In this document: piece by piece, positions 47,213-55,847 of the stretch
Numbering within the stretch: position 1 is the first letter of the stretch
Layout of the letters: each line of letters starts with the position of its first letter
Source of the DNA: Hydrogenophaga sp.
GTDB taxonomy: Bacteria > Pseudomonadota > Gammaproteobacteria > Burkholderiales > Burkholderiaceae_C
Direction of reading: 5' to 3'
NCBI RefSeq assembly: GCF_018780385.1
Contig: NZ_JADMJO010000004.1
Location: 99,378 to 163,377, forward strand
Length of the DNA: 64,000 bases
Made by a program: the position numbers and the translations under genes
The notes under the pieces: generated by a model
Database searches by the model: none
The model's input: the letters and a program-made list of their open reading frames with translations, nothing else
What the model was told of the DNA's origin: nothing

Positions 47213-47938
47213 TCACTTGAGCTCATATTCGAATGTGCTGACCACGCGCAGCCGCTTCATGCGCGAGCTGCCGTCGTCGAAGTCGTTGCCGTCATCGCCG
47301 GTGATGCGGATCACGCCCTGGTTGGCGTTCTTCAGCGGGCCGAGCTCGGCGCCGGCTTCTGCAGCGAACTTGTCCGCCTGCTCACGTGCGTTGCGCGTGG
47401 CCTCAGCCAGCAGCGGAGCCTTGATGTCGTTGAAGCCGCGCAACTGGAAACGCGGGCCGCTGCGGCCCCCCTCGTTCTCACCACCGAGCTGCACACCCGC
47501 CTGGATCAGCGGGTCCACCGCACGGGCGGCGCCCTCCACCTCGACCACGCGGGGCGATTTCACCAGCACCTGACCGGTGCCATTGAAGCGGAACGGCTGG
47601 TTGCCCTGTGCAAACTCGCGAGTGAACAGGTCTTGCACCTGCAGCGGCTTGGCCTCCACCTCGGCGTCGGTGAAGCCACGCGCCTTCAGGAAGGCCGCCA
47701 CTTTGTCGCGGTCACCCGCCAGGGCTTGCTGCACCCCGCCGAAGTCGTTGCCCGCGCGGCGAAACGACAGCGTCCAGACCGCGAAGTCGCTTTCCACGTC
47801 TTTTTCAGCCAGACCCTTGACCGTGACCGAGCGGTCCGACATGCGAAAACGCTCCAGACCCTGGCTCACAGCGAAGCCTGCGATGGCGATGCCGGCGGCG
47901 ATCAACAGGGCGGTGACAAGGCGGGCGATGGGGTGCAT
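47213..47938 (-). CDS. SIMPL-domain (DUF541) periplasmic protein
   Basis: A 241-residue protein with an N-terminal signal or anchor (MHPIARLVTALLIAAGIAIA) followed by the SIMPL domain: SVTVKGLAEKDVESDFAVWT near 37, and the C-terminal half with LAEATRNAREQADKFAAEAG near 180. Family members are periplasmic or outer-membrane and form ring-like oligomers (for example Brucella BP26); the E. coli relative YggE affects oxidative stress tolerance. The role here is unknown. It is convergent with the anti-sigma-like gene, seven bases apart, and divergent from dinB. Confidence 0.85.
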   Translation of the reverse strand: MHPIARLVTALLIAAGIAIAGFAVSQGLERFRMSDRSVTVKGLAEKDVESDFAVWTLSFRRAGNDFGGVQQALAGDRDKVAAFLKARGFTDAEVEAKPLQVQDLFTREFAQGNQPFRFNGTGQVLVKSPRVVEVEGAARAVDPLIQAGVQLGGENEGGRSGPRFQLRGFNDIKAPLLAEATRNAREQADKFAAEAGAELGPLKNANQGVIRITGDDGNDFDDGSSRMKRLRVVSTFEYELK

Positions 47939-48002
47939 GAAAAGTCCTCCGGGAGCGGTGCGTCGGCCGGTGGCCAGCGTCTCGCAGCATGGTAATCCCG
48001 CT

Positions 48003-49250
48003 ATGCTCGACCGCGTGGACGCCCCTTCTGATCAGACCCTGCCGCGGCGCATCGCCCACCTCGACATGGACGCGTTTTTCGCGTCGGTCGAGTTGCTGCG
48101 TTACCCGCAGCTCAAGGGCCTGCCGGTGGTCATTGGTGGCGGACGCCGGCGCGAGGACGATCTGTTGCTGCGCCTGCGCGAGGCCTACCCCGACCGCGAA
48201 TGGGCCACCGACAGCCTGGACCACATCCCGGTGGACTTCTTTCCCCGCCTGGCCGGCTACACCGGACGCGGTGTGGCCACCACCGCCACCTACGCGGCGC
48301 GCCAGTTCGGCGTGGGCTCGGCCATGGGCTTGATGAAAGCCGCCAAGCTGTGCCCGCAGGCCATCCTGCTGCCGGTGGACTTTGAAGAGGTGCGCCGCAT
48401 CTCGCGTCTGTTCAAGAGCACCATCCGCGAGATCGCGCCGGTGGTGGAAGACCGGGGCGTGGACGAGGTCTACATCGACTTCACCCATGTGCCTGGCGGC
48501 CAGCGCGAGAGTGGCCGGGTGCTGGCGCGGCTCATCCAGAAGAGCATCTTCCAGGCCACGGGGCTGACCTGCTCCATCGGTGTGGCGCCCAACAAGCTGA
48601 TTGCCAAGATGGCCAGTGAGTTCAACAAGCCCAACGGCATCAGCATCGTGCAGACCACCGACCTGCAAGACCTGATCTGGCCGCTGCCCTGCCGCAAGAT
48701 CAACGGCGTGGGCCCCAAGGCCGACGAGAAGTTGCAAGGCCACGGCATCCACACCATCGGCGAGCTCGCGCAGCGGGAGCGCGGTTGGCTGGTTGAACAC
48801 TTCGGCAAGAGCTACGGCGCCTGGCTGCACGAGGTGGCGTGGGGCCGTGACGTCCGACCGGTGCAGACCGAAAGCGAGCCGGTGAGCATGAGCCGCGAGA
48901 CCACCTTCGAGCGCGACCTGCACGCCGTGCGCGACCGCGCGGAGCTCGGCGCCATCTTCACCCGGCTCTGCGAACAGGTAGCCGCGGACCTGAACGCCAA
49001 GGGCTACGCGGGCAAGACCATCGGCATCAAGCTGCGTTACGACAACTTCCAGGGCGTGACGCGCGACACCACCATCGATCACTTCACGCAGGATGCCGCC
49101 ACCATCCGCAGGCAGGCTGGCCTGTGCCTCAAGCGCGTGGACCTGGGTCGGCGCATCCGCCTGCTGGGCGTGCGCGTGGGCTCGCTGGTCAAGGCCACCG
49201 AGATCACCCCGACTGTGGAGCCCGTTGCCGTGGCAGACCAGCTGTTCTGA
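48003..49250 (+). CDS. dinB: DNA polymerase IV (Y-family)
   Basis: Error-prone translesion DNA polymerase, 415 residues, longer than E. coli DinB (351). Catalytic residues are in HLDMDAFFASVE near 20 and RGVDEVYIDF near 156. An insertion of about 30 residues (RRREDDLLLRLREAYPDREW and following) separates VVIGGG from the YTGRGVATTATYAARQFG finger, a feature I associate with this betaproteobacterial subgroup. The C-terminus ADQLF fits a beta-clamp-binding peptide. No LexA-type operator was recognised upstream. The ATG has no ribosome binding site; GGTAAT ends six bases before it. Confidence 0.92.
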   Translation: MLDRVDAPSDQTLPRRIAHLDMDAFFASVELLRYPQLKGLPVVIGGGRRREDDLLLRLREAYPDREWATDSLDHIPVDFFPRLAGYTGRGVATTATYAARQFGVGSAMGLMKAAKLCPQAILLPVDFEEVRRISRLFKSTIREIAPVVEDRGVDEVYIDFTHVPGGQRESGRVLARLIQKSIFQATGLTCSIGVAPNKLIAKMASEFNKPNGISIVQTTDLQDLIWPLPCRKINGVGPKADEKLQGHGIHTIGELAQRERGWLVEHFGKSYGAWLHEVAWGRDVRPVQTESEPVSMSRETTFERDLHAVRDRAELGAIFTRLCEQVAADLNAKGYAGKTIGIKLRYDNFQGVTRDTTIDHFTQDAATIRRQAGLCLKRVDLGRRIRLLGVRVGSLVKATEITPTVEPVAVADQLF

Positions 49251-49333
49251 GCGGTCGCGCCGGTTGACGAGTGCTGACGCGAAACTTACATTGGGAAGCA
49301 CCGGATGTCAGCCGGATTCCCGAGGGGTCAGCC

Positions 49334-49618
49334 ATGCATCTCTTCATGAGCCTGGGCGAGTTGGAGCGCATCAAGCGCTGGCACGTGGCGCACCGCCAGG
49401 AACATCCGCTGGAACACCACCTGTGGGACGGCGTGCTCACTGTGTGGCTCATGGGCTGGGTGGGCTGCATGCCCGCCATGATCACGCAAGCCCTGTGGCT
49501 GCTGCCCCTGTGCATGGTCGGTATCTGCACCCCGGGCCTGTACGCGCGCTGGCGCCAGCGGGTGCACGCGGCACAACGCCTGCGCTGCGACTGGATCGAT
49601 CTGGCCGACGCCGACTGA
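49334..49618 (+). CDS. Small two-helix membrane protein
   Basis: A 94-residue protein of unknown function. It starts MHLFMSLGELERIKRWHVAH, continues with a charged amphipathic stretch (RQEHPLEHHLWDG), then two hydrophobic segments at about 34-52 and 55-70 (VLTVWLMGWVGCMPAMI; LWLLPLCMVGICTPGL), and ends in a basic tail (ARWRQRVHAAQRLRCD). AGGGG lies six bases before the ATG, which decides the start over an upstream in-frame ATG at 49271. It sits between dinB and the crotonase gene. Similar short proteins occur in Comamonadaceae, but none is characterised to my knowledge. Confidence 0.72.
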   Translation: MHLFMSLGELERIKRWHVAHRQEHPLEHHLWDGVLTVWLMGWVGCMPAMITQALWLLPLCMVGICTPGLYARWRQRVHAAQRLRCDWIDLADAD

Positions 49619-49673
49619 TCGGGTCCGCCCCGTGACAGCCCGCGGTGCCCACCGCGGGATACATTGAGCCTCC

Positions 49674-50516
49674 ATGAACACCCCCACCTGCTTTTCCCTC
49701 GTCACGACGGACCTGGTAGCTCACCTGGTGCTGAACCGGCCCGCCGAACTCAACACCATGAACCCGACCTTCTGGCGCGAGCTCGACGAGGTCCTGACCC
49801 AGCTCCACGCCGAGGGTTTGGTGCGCGCACTCGTCATCAGCAGCACCGGAAAACACTTCAGCGCCGGCATGTCGCTGGAGACCTTCGCGGGCGCCATCAG
49901 CATGGACGACCAGAGCCCGGAAGGCCGCGCCGCCATCTTCGACCTGCTCACCGACATGCAGGCCACCTTCACGAAACTGGAGAACCTGCGCATCCCGGTG
50001 ATCTGCGCCATCCAGGGCGGCTGCATCGGTGGCGCGGTCGACATGGTGACCGCCGCCTGTATCCGCTACGCATCGGCCGACGCCTTCTTTTGCATCCAGG
50101 AAATCAACATCGGCATGGTGGCCGACGTGGGCACGCTGCAGCGCCTGCCCAAGCTGATCCCGCTGGCGGTGGTGAAAGAGCTGGCCTACACGGGCCGCCG
50201 CCTGCCCGCGGGCAAGGCGCTGACCTATGGCCTGGTCAACGAGGTGTTCGACACACACGAGGCCACGGTGGCCGCTGCGCTGCAGTGCGCGAAAGAAATT
50301 GCGTCCAAACCCCCGGTGGCCATCTGGGGCACCAAACAGGCCGTGAACTACGCTCGCGACCACTCGGTGGAAGACAGCCTGCGCCAGATGGGCTGGCTGC
50401 AGGGCGCGGTGTGGAGCAACGCGCATGTGCGCGAAGCGATCACAGCCATGAAGGAAAAGCGCGCGGGCGACTTCACGCCGCTCTCGGCCCTGCAGCCGTT
50501 CAAGACGCTGGGCTGA
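49674..50516 (+). CDS. Crotonase-family protein, dienoyl-CoA isomerase-like
   Basis: Enoyl-CoA hydratase/isomerase superfamily, 280 residues. The oxyanion-hole motifs are STGKHFSAGMSLETF near 60 and CAIQGGCIGGAVDMVTA near 111. The acidic triad of delta3,5-delta2,4-dienoyl-CoA isomerases (ECH1) appears conserved: Asp in GGAVDMVTA, Glu in FCIQEINIG and Asp in MVADVGTLQRLPK. This points to isomerisation of 3,5-dienoyl-CoA during beta-oxidation of odd-position unsaturated fatty acids. It stands alone and is convergent with the cysteine hydrolase. Confidence 0.86.
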   Translation: MNTPTCFSLVTTDLVAHLVLNRPAELNTMNPTFWRELDEVLTQLHAEGLVRALVISSTGKHFSAGMSLETFAGAISMDDQSPEGRAAIFDLLTDMQATFTKLENLRIPVICAIQGGCIGGAVDMVTAACIRYASADAFFCIQEINIGMVADVGTLQRLPKLIPLAVVKELAYTGRRLPAGKALTYGLVNEVFDTHEATVAAALQCAKEIASKPPVAIWGTKQAVNYARDHSVEDSLRQMGWLQGAVWSNAHVREAITAMKEKRAGDFTPLSALQPFKTLG

Positions 50517-50525
50517 GCGGTCGCA

Positions 50526-51065
50526 TCAAGCCCCGACTGCCAAGTCGGCGCTGGCCACCGCGAGCACGCGTGGCCCGAAGCTGGAGATGTTCGTCAGCGT
50601 CGCGTTGTGGTGATCAATCACCTGGCGCGGCGTGAGCACCGCATTGCCGGCCGAGGTGTGCGCATCGGCCACCAGCGTCACCGGGTAGCCCAGCGCGAGC
50701 GCGCGGCGCGTGGTGGTGTCCACGCAGAACTCGGTGTGCATGCCGCAGACGATCAGCTCGCTCACACCCTGCGCAGCGAGAAGCGCCTGAAGTTCGGTGT
50801 TCAGGAACGAGTCGGGCGTGGTCTTGCGCACCCGAAGATCGCCCGGCTCGACCTGCAAACCATCGGCCAGTTGCCATTCGCGGCTGGCGTGCTCCAGATA
50901 ACCAGCCGTGGACTCGTGCTGGATGAACACCACGGGCACGTGGGCGCTGCGGGCCTGGGCGGCAAGGCGGTTGATGCGCGCGATCACCGCGTCGGACTCG
51001 AAAGCACGGCCCTCGCCTTCACACAGGCCTTGTTGCATGTCGATGATGAGCAGAGCGCTGGTCAT
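50526..51065 (-). CDS. Isochorismatase-family cysteine hydrolase
   Basis: A 179-residue hydrolase of the isochorismatase superfamily (nicotinamidase, N-carbamoyl amidase, isochorismatase). The catalytic triad is visible: D9 in LLIIDMQQG, Lys in LRVRKTTPDSF near 80, and Cys in VCGMHTEFCVDTTTRRALAL near 114. The HxxH metal-site arrangement of nicotinamidase is absent, so amidase activity on another substrate is more likely. The ATG overlaps the preceding gene's stop by four bases. Confidence 0.87.
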   Translation of the reverse strand: MTSALLIIDMQQGLCEGEGRAFESDAVIARINRLAAQARSAHVPVVFIQHESTAGYLEHASREWQLADGLQVEPGDLRVRKTTPDSFLNTELQALLAAQGVSELIVCGMHTEFCVDTTTRRALALGYPVTLVADAHTSAGNAVLTPRQVIDHHNATLTNISSFGPRVLAVASADLAVGA

Positions 51066-51763
51066 GGGACTGCCCTCGCAGCCACGGATGCCACGTCAAA
51101 GGCGGTGAGCGCATGCACAGCCTCGTAGCCCGCGCCCACCACCTCGACGGCGCCGTGCCGTGCCAGCTCCGCGGCGCTGAGCCCGGCCTGCGCCAGCTCG
51201 GTAACGGCAGTCCTCTCATAGCCGGTCACGAGCAAAGCCCAGTCCACACCGGTGTCGGCGCCCCGGATCCGCTGCTCGGCGGTCATCTCGGGTGTCAGAC
51301 CGCTGCGCAGCAGATGAACGCTGCTCAGGCCACGCTGCTGGGGGAGCTGGGGCAGCATCTCCTGGCTCAGCCAGGATTCGAGTGACGCGTCGTTGCCAGG
51401 ACCCGGCTTGAAGCGAAGCAGCAACCCAACATGCCCCATGCCATGCCCGTGGCTGCTGGCCACAGTGCACAGCCCGCGCGTCATGCCGCGGTAGTTCGGC
51501 ATCATCTTTTGCGTCCAGGGCGAGGGGTTGTTCAGGCGCTCCAGGTAGGCGGGCGACGCGAGCGTTTCCAGGCGCTCGACTTCGTAGAGCACGAGGTACC
51601 TGGGCGCCCCCGACGTGGCCACCCAGCGTGTTCCCCTGAGAAAACCGGGGATCGACAAGCGCTCGGGCAGGTGTTCGTGGGTGTGCCAGTCATCGTGTTC
51701 GGCGATCGCTTCCTCGACGATGTCAAAGGACAGCAGCATGGCGGCTTGACCTAACAGGGGCAT
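51062..51763 (-). CDS. Hypothetical protein, two-part stress/EthD-like layout
   Basis: Family not recognised with confidence; 233 residues, no signal peptide. The N-terminal half (MLLSFDIVEEAIAEHDDWHT, HEHLPERLSIPGFLRGTRWV) resembles ferredoxin-like dimeric alpha-beta barrel proteins in which HxxEH-type motifs bind small ligands. The C-terminal half (GLLLRFKPGPGNDASLESWL; GVDWALLVTGYERTAVTELA) may repeat the fold. AAAGGAAA is six bases before the ATG. It is translated together with the cysteine hydrolase, so a joint catabolic step is plausible; the substrate is unknown. Confidence 0.68.
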   Translation of the reverse strand: MPLLGQAAMLLSFDIVEEAIAEHDDWHTHEHLPERLSIPGFLRGTRWVATSGAPRYLVLYEVERLETLASPAYLERLNNPSPWTQKMMPNYRGMTRGLCTVASSHGHGMGHVGLLLRFKPGPGNDASLESWLSQEMLPQLPQQRGLSSVHLLRSGLTPEMTAEQRIRGADTGVDWALLVTGYERTAVTELAQAGLSAAELARHGAVEVVGAGYEAVHALTAFDVASVAARAVP

Positions 51764-51791
51764 CGGGTTTCCTTTACTTCCATGCGGATTG

Positions 51792-52196
51792 TCAAGAAGG
51801 CCTTGGTGGCCATACAACCAGCTCCCTGAAGCCCGTTGCCTCATCGTGTTCGCGCGTGAGCGTGCCCTGCGGCAGCAGCGCCAGCAGCACCTCGGCCGTG
51901 GTCCTGACCGTGCTTCCGTAGCCCAGGTGACCACCGATCACACGGCCCGATGCATCGGCCACCGACATGTGCAGGTGGGCACCCGCCGCGCTGAGACTGC
52001 CAGAGAGGCTCACGATTTCCAGCGGCCCGGTGACCATGCTTGCGCCTGGCGCGTCCGCGTACCGCAGGCTGGCCTGCACGAGACTGCCCATGCCTGCCAC
52101 CACGAAGGCGGAGTCCGTGCCCCGGGTTTGCGGGAGCGCTTCCAGTGCGCGCCGAAGGTCGACGCCGGGGGAGAGTCGGATGGGGAGGAACGGCAT
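51792..52196 (-). CDS. PPC/DUF296-domain protein
   Basis: A 134-residue single-domain protein of the PPC (plant and prokaryote conserved, DUF296) fold. Diagnostic segments are SAFVVAGMGSLVQASLRYAD near 30, EIVSLSGSLSAAGAHLHMSV near 60, and GRVIGGHLGYGSTVRTTAEV near 83, containing the H-L-H and G-G-H-L residues that bind a metal in some members. Plant homologues are DNA-binding with an AT-hook, which is absent here. In bacteria the function is unknown. It lies 28 bases upstream of the previous two genes on the same strand and probably shares their transcript. Confidence 0.8.
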   Translation of the reverse strand: MPFLPIRLSPGVDLRRALEALPQTRGTDSAFVVAGMGSLVQASLRYADAPGASMVTGPLEIVSLSGSLSAAGAHLHMSVADASGRVIGGHLGYGSTVRTTAEVLLALLPQGTLTREHDEATGFRELVVWPPRPS

Positions 52197-52385
52197 GAGT
52201 GGACTATGGCTCGGCTTGTGTGGTGGTCATCTCGCTTGCCCCCAAGTTTGAACATGGCTTGTGTCTTTGGAAACTCAGCAAGCAAAAAGGTGGCTGTACT
52301 CTCCAGCACTTTTGGCCCCGAATCATTCTGCATGCGTTTGGAGATGCAACATGCGCATAACCCAACCAAAATCCGATCTCCTTCC

Positions 52386-53447
52386 ATGAAAACCTTCCAC
52401 AACCCCCACCACGCCGCCCACGCCGGCCAGCAAGAGATGTTTCGCGGGCGCATGGTGCCCTGCCACGAGGTGCCCGCGCGGCTGGACTTTGTCCTGGCCG
52501 AGCTGCAGCGCCGTCCGCTGGGCGCGTTGCAAACACCCGAGGTGGATGACGCTGCGCTGGATGCCGCCATCGGCCGTGTGCACAGCGCGCGTTATCTGGA
52601 CTTCTTGCGCGGTGCCTGGGCGGAGTGGGTGGCCATGGACCCGGCCAATGCAGAGCGCGATGCGCTGCCCTCGGTGTGGCCGCTGTCCAACCGCCACGGC
52701 TTTCGCAACGACGTGCTGCCCACCAACTTTGCGGCGTGCCTGGGTCTGTTCAGTTTTGATTCGGGTTCACCGCTCACGGCGGGCACCTGGGCCGCCGCGC
52801 GAGGCGGAGCCGCCTGTGCACTGGCGGCGGCACAGGACGTGTCAGCGGGTGCGCGCAGCGCGTTTGCGCTCTCGCGCCCGCCCGGTCACCACGCGGGGCC
52901 CGATTTTCTGGGCGGCTATTGCTTCCTGAACAACGCGGCCATCGCCGCGCAGGCGCTGCGCGATGCGGGCCACGCGAAGGTGGCGGTGCTGGACGTGGAC
53001 TACCACCACGGCAACGGCACGCAGACCATCTTCTATGAGCGAGCCGATGTGCTCACGGTTTCCATCCACGGCGATCCGGCTACCGAGTACCCATTTTTCC
53101 TGGGCCATGCGGACGAGCGCGGCGCGGGTGCGGGCGAGGGTTTCAACCTGAACCTGGCGCTGCCCCGTGGCACCGGCTTCTCCGTCTGGCATGAGACGCT
53201 GAACACCGCCTTGCAAGCGGTCCAGCGGTTCGGTGCGACAGCCCTGGTGGTGCCCATGGGGCTGGACACCTTCGAAGGCGACCCGATCTCGGGCTTCACC
53301 TTGAAGAGCGCCGACTACTTCACCATGGGCGAAGCCCTGGCCGCTGCCGGGCTGCCCACGGTGTTCACATTTGAAGGCGGCTATGCGGTGGACGCCGTGG
53401 GCACCAACGCGGTGAACCTGCTGGAAGGTTTCCAGCGGGCCGCTTGA
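52386..53447 (+). CDS. Histone-deacetylase-fold amidohydrolase (acetylpolyamine deacetylase-like)
   Basis: Zinc hydrolase of the arginase/deacetylase superfamily, 353 residues. Catalytic features: tandem His in LSRPPGHHAGPDFLGGYCF near 161, zinc-binding DVDYHHGNGTQTIFYE near 199, and Asp in VPMGLDTFEGDPISGF near 285; the EGGY motif near 334 is also present. Its size, the early MVPCHEVPARLDFVLAELQ segment and the aspartate-rich loop match bacterial acetylpolyamine amidohydrolases more than histone deacetylases. It probably deacetylates acetylated polyamines for catabolism. It stands alone; a gap of about 190 bases precedes it. Confidence 0.85.
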   Translation: MKTFHNPHHAAHAGQQEMFRGRMVPCHEVPARLDFVLAELQRRPLGALQTPEVDDAALDAAIGRVHSARYLDFLRGAWAEWVAMDPANAERDALPSVWPLSNRHGFRNDVLPTNFAACLGLFSFDSGSPLTAGTWAAARGGAACALAAAQDVSAGARSAFALSRPPGHHAGPDFLGGYCFLNNAAIAAQALRDAGHAKVAVLDVDYHHGNGTQTIFYERADVLTVSIHGDPATEYPFFLGHADERGAGAGEGFNLNLALPRGTGFSVWHETLNTALQAVQRFGATALVVPMGLDTFEGDPISGFTLKSADYFTMGEALAAAGLPTVFTFEGGYAVDAVGTNAVNLLEGFQRAA

Positions 53448-53460
53448 GCGCGCCCCGGCC

Positions 53461-53484
53461 CTTCGACAAGCTCAGGGCGATCGG
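53461..53484. repeat. Single CTTCGACA-type repeat arm
   Basis: CTTCGACAAGCTCAGGGCGA followed by TCGG lies in the 46-base gap between the convergent deacetylase-like and ferritin-like genes. It is the same family as the arms at 15552 and 35290. Confidence 0.75.
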
Positions 53485-53493
53485 AGTTTCGGC

Positions 53494-54093
53494 TCAGGCG
53501 CCGTACGAGAACGCGCCGGGGGGCAGCGGGCGGCCCAGGGCGCTGGTGAGCACGGTGTAGTGCATGGTTTCGTCGGCGGCCAGGCGAGCTGCCACCTTGG
53601 CCAGCTCGCGGTCACCCAGTGCCGGAATCACGCTCAGGTAGGCGTTGGTGGCGCCCAGCTCCAGGCGGGCGGCGAGGTCCAGCACATCGGCCTGGCTCTT
53701 GAGCGAAGCGGCGTTGAGCGACTTGGCGTAGTCCTCCAGCTTCATCTCGGCCACCGGCTTGCCGCCCAGCTTCTGGATGGTGGCGATCAGAGCGTCGCGG
53801 TGGGTCTTGTGGTGACCCTGGAACTGCACCGCCACATCCAGCACCGGCTTTTGCAGCAGGCCGCTGCCGGCTCCGAGCTGGTAGGCGTTGATGGCTTCGT
53901 GCTCCAGGCCGAGCGCCACGTTGAGGATGCCCACGTCCTTGGACATGTCCATCTTCTGCGCGTGAGCGGCGGCCATCACGTCGTTGCCGGCCAGCAGGGC
54001 CACGGCGGCGGCGGAGAGCACACCACCGCTGCGCATGAAGCCACGGCGCGATGCTGGAGAGATCAGGGTGTCGGGGGTCTGGATGTTGTTCAT
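53494..54093 (-). CDS. Tat-exported ferritin-like-domain protein
   Basis: A 199-residue protein with a twin-arginine signal (SRRGFMRSGGVLSAAAVALL, RR near 17) and a mature ferritin-like four-helix domain. Iron-binding-type residues occur as E-x-x-x-x-x-Y (LNVALGLEHEAINAYQLG near 58), FQGHHKTHRDALIATI near 90, LAARLELGATNAYL near 138, and AADETMHYTVL near 172. Related exported ferritin-like proteins of Burkholderiales and Pseudomonas have no proven activity. It is divergent from the DUF3034/globin/ECF cluster, with a 14-base palindrome between. Periplasmic iron or peroxide handling is inferred. Confidence 0.83.
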   Translation of the reverse strand: MNNIQTPDTLISPASRRGFMRSGGVLSAAAVALLAGNDVMAAAHAQKMDMSKDVGILNVALGLEHEAINAYQLGAGSGLLQKPVLDVAVQFQGHHKTHRDALIATIQKLGGKPVAEMKLEDYAKSLNAASLKSQADVLDLAARLELGATNAYLSVIPALGDRELAKVAARLAADETMHYTVLTSALGRPLPPGAFSYGA

Positions 54094-54149
54094 GGGGAGT
54101 CCTGGGAAAGTTGGGTGGGCTGATCGGCTGCCCGTCGGCACATGGCCTC

Positions 54150-54163
54150 GTGACAACCGTCAC
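54150..54163. promoter_or_regulatory. 14-base palindrome GTGAC-AACC-GTCAC
   Basis: A perfect 5-4-5 inverted repeat lies in the divergent gap between the ferritin-like gene (start 54093) and the DUF3034 gene (start 54367). Its size and symmetry suit a dimeric regulator such as a Crp/Fnr-type protein, though neither consensus is matched exactly. Confidence 0.4.
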
Positions 54164-54366
54164 GTTGAATACGCTGCCCACACCGCCGGTGGATTCACAA
54201 AGCCCTTTGATCGCGCTCGACCTCTGCCGGATGAACCCGGTTGAATCCGTTGAGGGAAGCGATGCGTATTCAGAGGGCAGAGGGTCCAGAGGGCAGAGGG
54301 TCGGACAACACCGCCCCGCTGCCCCGTCCTTCGCGACTCTCGTCAACACGCCACAACCCATTCACC

Positions 54367-55314
54367 ATGCCCTTCCTGAAAACGACCACCGCATGCACGG
54401 CATCCCGCCTGCTGCCCCTGGCCGCAGCCCTTGCGCTGCTGGCCACATCCCCCGTCCGTGCCGACACCGGCAAGCTGCTGCTCACCGGGGGAGTGAGCAG
54501 CATTGAAGGCGCGGCAGGTGGCGGCATTTCCCCCTGGGCCGTGATCGGCAGCCAGGCCACCGAAGGCGAAGTGGGCGTATCGGCCTATCTCAGCCGCGCC
54601 AGGACGCGGGACTACGGCCTCACCGCTTATGGCGTGGCCGTGGGCATCCACGACCGCGTCGAACTCTCGGTGGGTCGGCAAGACTTCAACACCGGCATCA
54701 CCGGCACGGGCCTGGGCCTGCCGGGTCTGCACCTGAAGCAGGACATCGTGGGCGCCAAAGTGCGCGTGGCCGGTGACGCCGTGTTGGACAGCGACAGCCC
54801 GATGCCGCAGATCGCCGTGGGTGTGCAGTTCAAGCACCTGCAGTCTTCCGGTCTGGACGGCACGTTGAGTGCACTGGGCGCCAAGCGCCACGGGGCCGAC
54901 GTGTACGTGAGCGCCACCAAGCTGTTCCTCGCGCACGGCATCCTGGTCAACGGCACGCTGCGCGCGACCAAGGCCAACCAGGGTGGCCTGCTGGGCTTCG
55001 GGGCCACGCTGGGCGGTGCCGACAACGGCTACGAGCTGCAGCCCGAGATCTCGGTGGCGTATCTGATCAACAGCAAGCTGGCGGTGGGCGTTGAATACCG
55101 CGCCATGCCCAACAAGCTGCAGCGTGCCGGCCAGGCCGCCGGCCTGGGCGCTGGTCTGCGCGCCGACGACTGGAAAGACATCTTCATTGCGTACGCGCCC
55201 AGCAAGAACGTCTCACTCACCGCCGCCTATGTCGACCTGGGCCGCATCGTGCCGGCCACCACCGGTGGCCGCAAGCAGACCGGCGTGTACGTCTCTGCGC
55301 AGATCGCGTTCTGA
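54367..55314 (+). CDS. DUF3034 outer-membrane-like protein
   Basis: A 315-residue protein with a signal peptide (RLLPLAAALALLATSPVRAD, cleaved near 35) and a beta-rich body of alternating strands ending in QTGVYVSAQIAF, where the terminal Phe is typical of outer-membrane beta barrels. Segments such as LLLTGGVSSIEGAAGGGISP and DRVELSVGRQDFNTG are characteristic of DUF3034. The function is unknown. It is the first gene of a same-strand run with globin, cupredoxin, ECF sigma and anti-sigma genes; gaps are 20-70 bases. The in-frame extension upstream to 54241 lacks a signal sequence and is rejected. Confidence 0.8.
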   Translation: MPFLKTTTACTASRLLPLAAALALLATSPVRADTGKLLLTGGVSSIEGAAGGGISPWAVIGSQATEGEVGVSAYLSRARTRDYGLTAYGVAVGIHDRVELSVGRQDFNTGITGTGLGLPGLHLKQDIVGAKVRVAGDAVLDSDSPMPQIAVGVQFKHLQSSGLDGTLSALGAKRHGADVYVSATKLFLAHGILVNGTLRATKANQGGLLGFGATLGGADNGYELQPEISVAYLINSKLAVGVEYRAMPNKLQRAGQAAGLGAGLRADDWKDIFIAYAPSKNVSLTAAYVDLGRIVPATTGGRKQTGVYVSAQIAF

Positions 55315-55344
55315 CACCTCCAGACATCTCATTCGAACCCCCAC

Positions 55345-55827
55345 ATGAAACACCTCTTCGCCTCCACCGCCCTCACCCTCCTGGCCCTGGCCAGCGGCGC
55401 CACGCTCGCCCAGTCGCCGCAAGGCGCCCCCTCTCCGTCGGCAGCCAGCGCCTACCCCGTTGCACCCGCGGCTGGCCTGTACCAGGCCTTCGGCGAACAA
55501 GCCGGCATCCGCAGCCTCATGGATGACTTCGTGGTTCGCCTCAAAGCCGACCCGCGCATTGGCGAGCAGTTCAAGGACACCAACCTGGGCAATCTGGCGA
55601 AGTCCCTGAGCGACCAGCTCTGCCAGCTCTCGGGCGGTCCCTGCGTTTACAAGGGCCCCGACATGAAAACCGCGCACGCCGACCGCGACACGACCCGCGC
55701 CCAGTTCAACGCCCTGGTGGAGGTGCTGCAGCAAAGCATGGACGCGCGGGGCATTCCGTTCACGCGCCAGAACCAGATGCTCGCGCTGCTGGCCCCCATG
55801 CACCGCGACGTGATCACCGTTCGCTGA
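55345..55827 (+). CDS. Exported group 1 truncated hemoglobin
   Basis: A 160-residue protein: signal peptide (LFASTALTLLALASGATLAQ, cleaved near 23), a 20-residue linker, then a truncated-globin domain. The start LYQAFGEQAGIRSLMDDFVV near 46 matches the group I (trHbN) opening, and KTAHADRDTTRAQFNALVEV near 108 follows the region expected to hold the proximal His (AHA). The CQLSGGPCVYKGPDM segment near 91 has two Cys that could form a disulfide. Periplasmic globins of this kind may handle NO or O2. It is co-directional with the cupredoxin-like gene 20 bases downstream. Confidence 0.84.
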   Translation: MKHLFASTALTLLALASGATLAQSPQGAPSPSAASAYPVAPAAGLYQAFGEQAGIRSLMDDFVVRLKADPRIGEQFKDTNLGNLAKSLSDQLCQLSGGPCVYKGPDMKTAHADRDTTRAQFNALVEVLQQSMDARGIPFTRQNQMLALLAPMHRDVITVR

Positions 55828-55847
55828 ACCCGCAACCCGACCCGACC

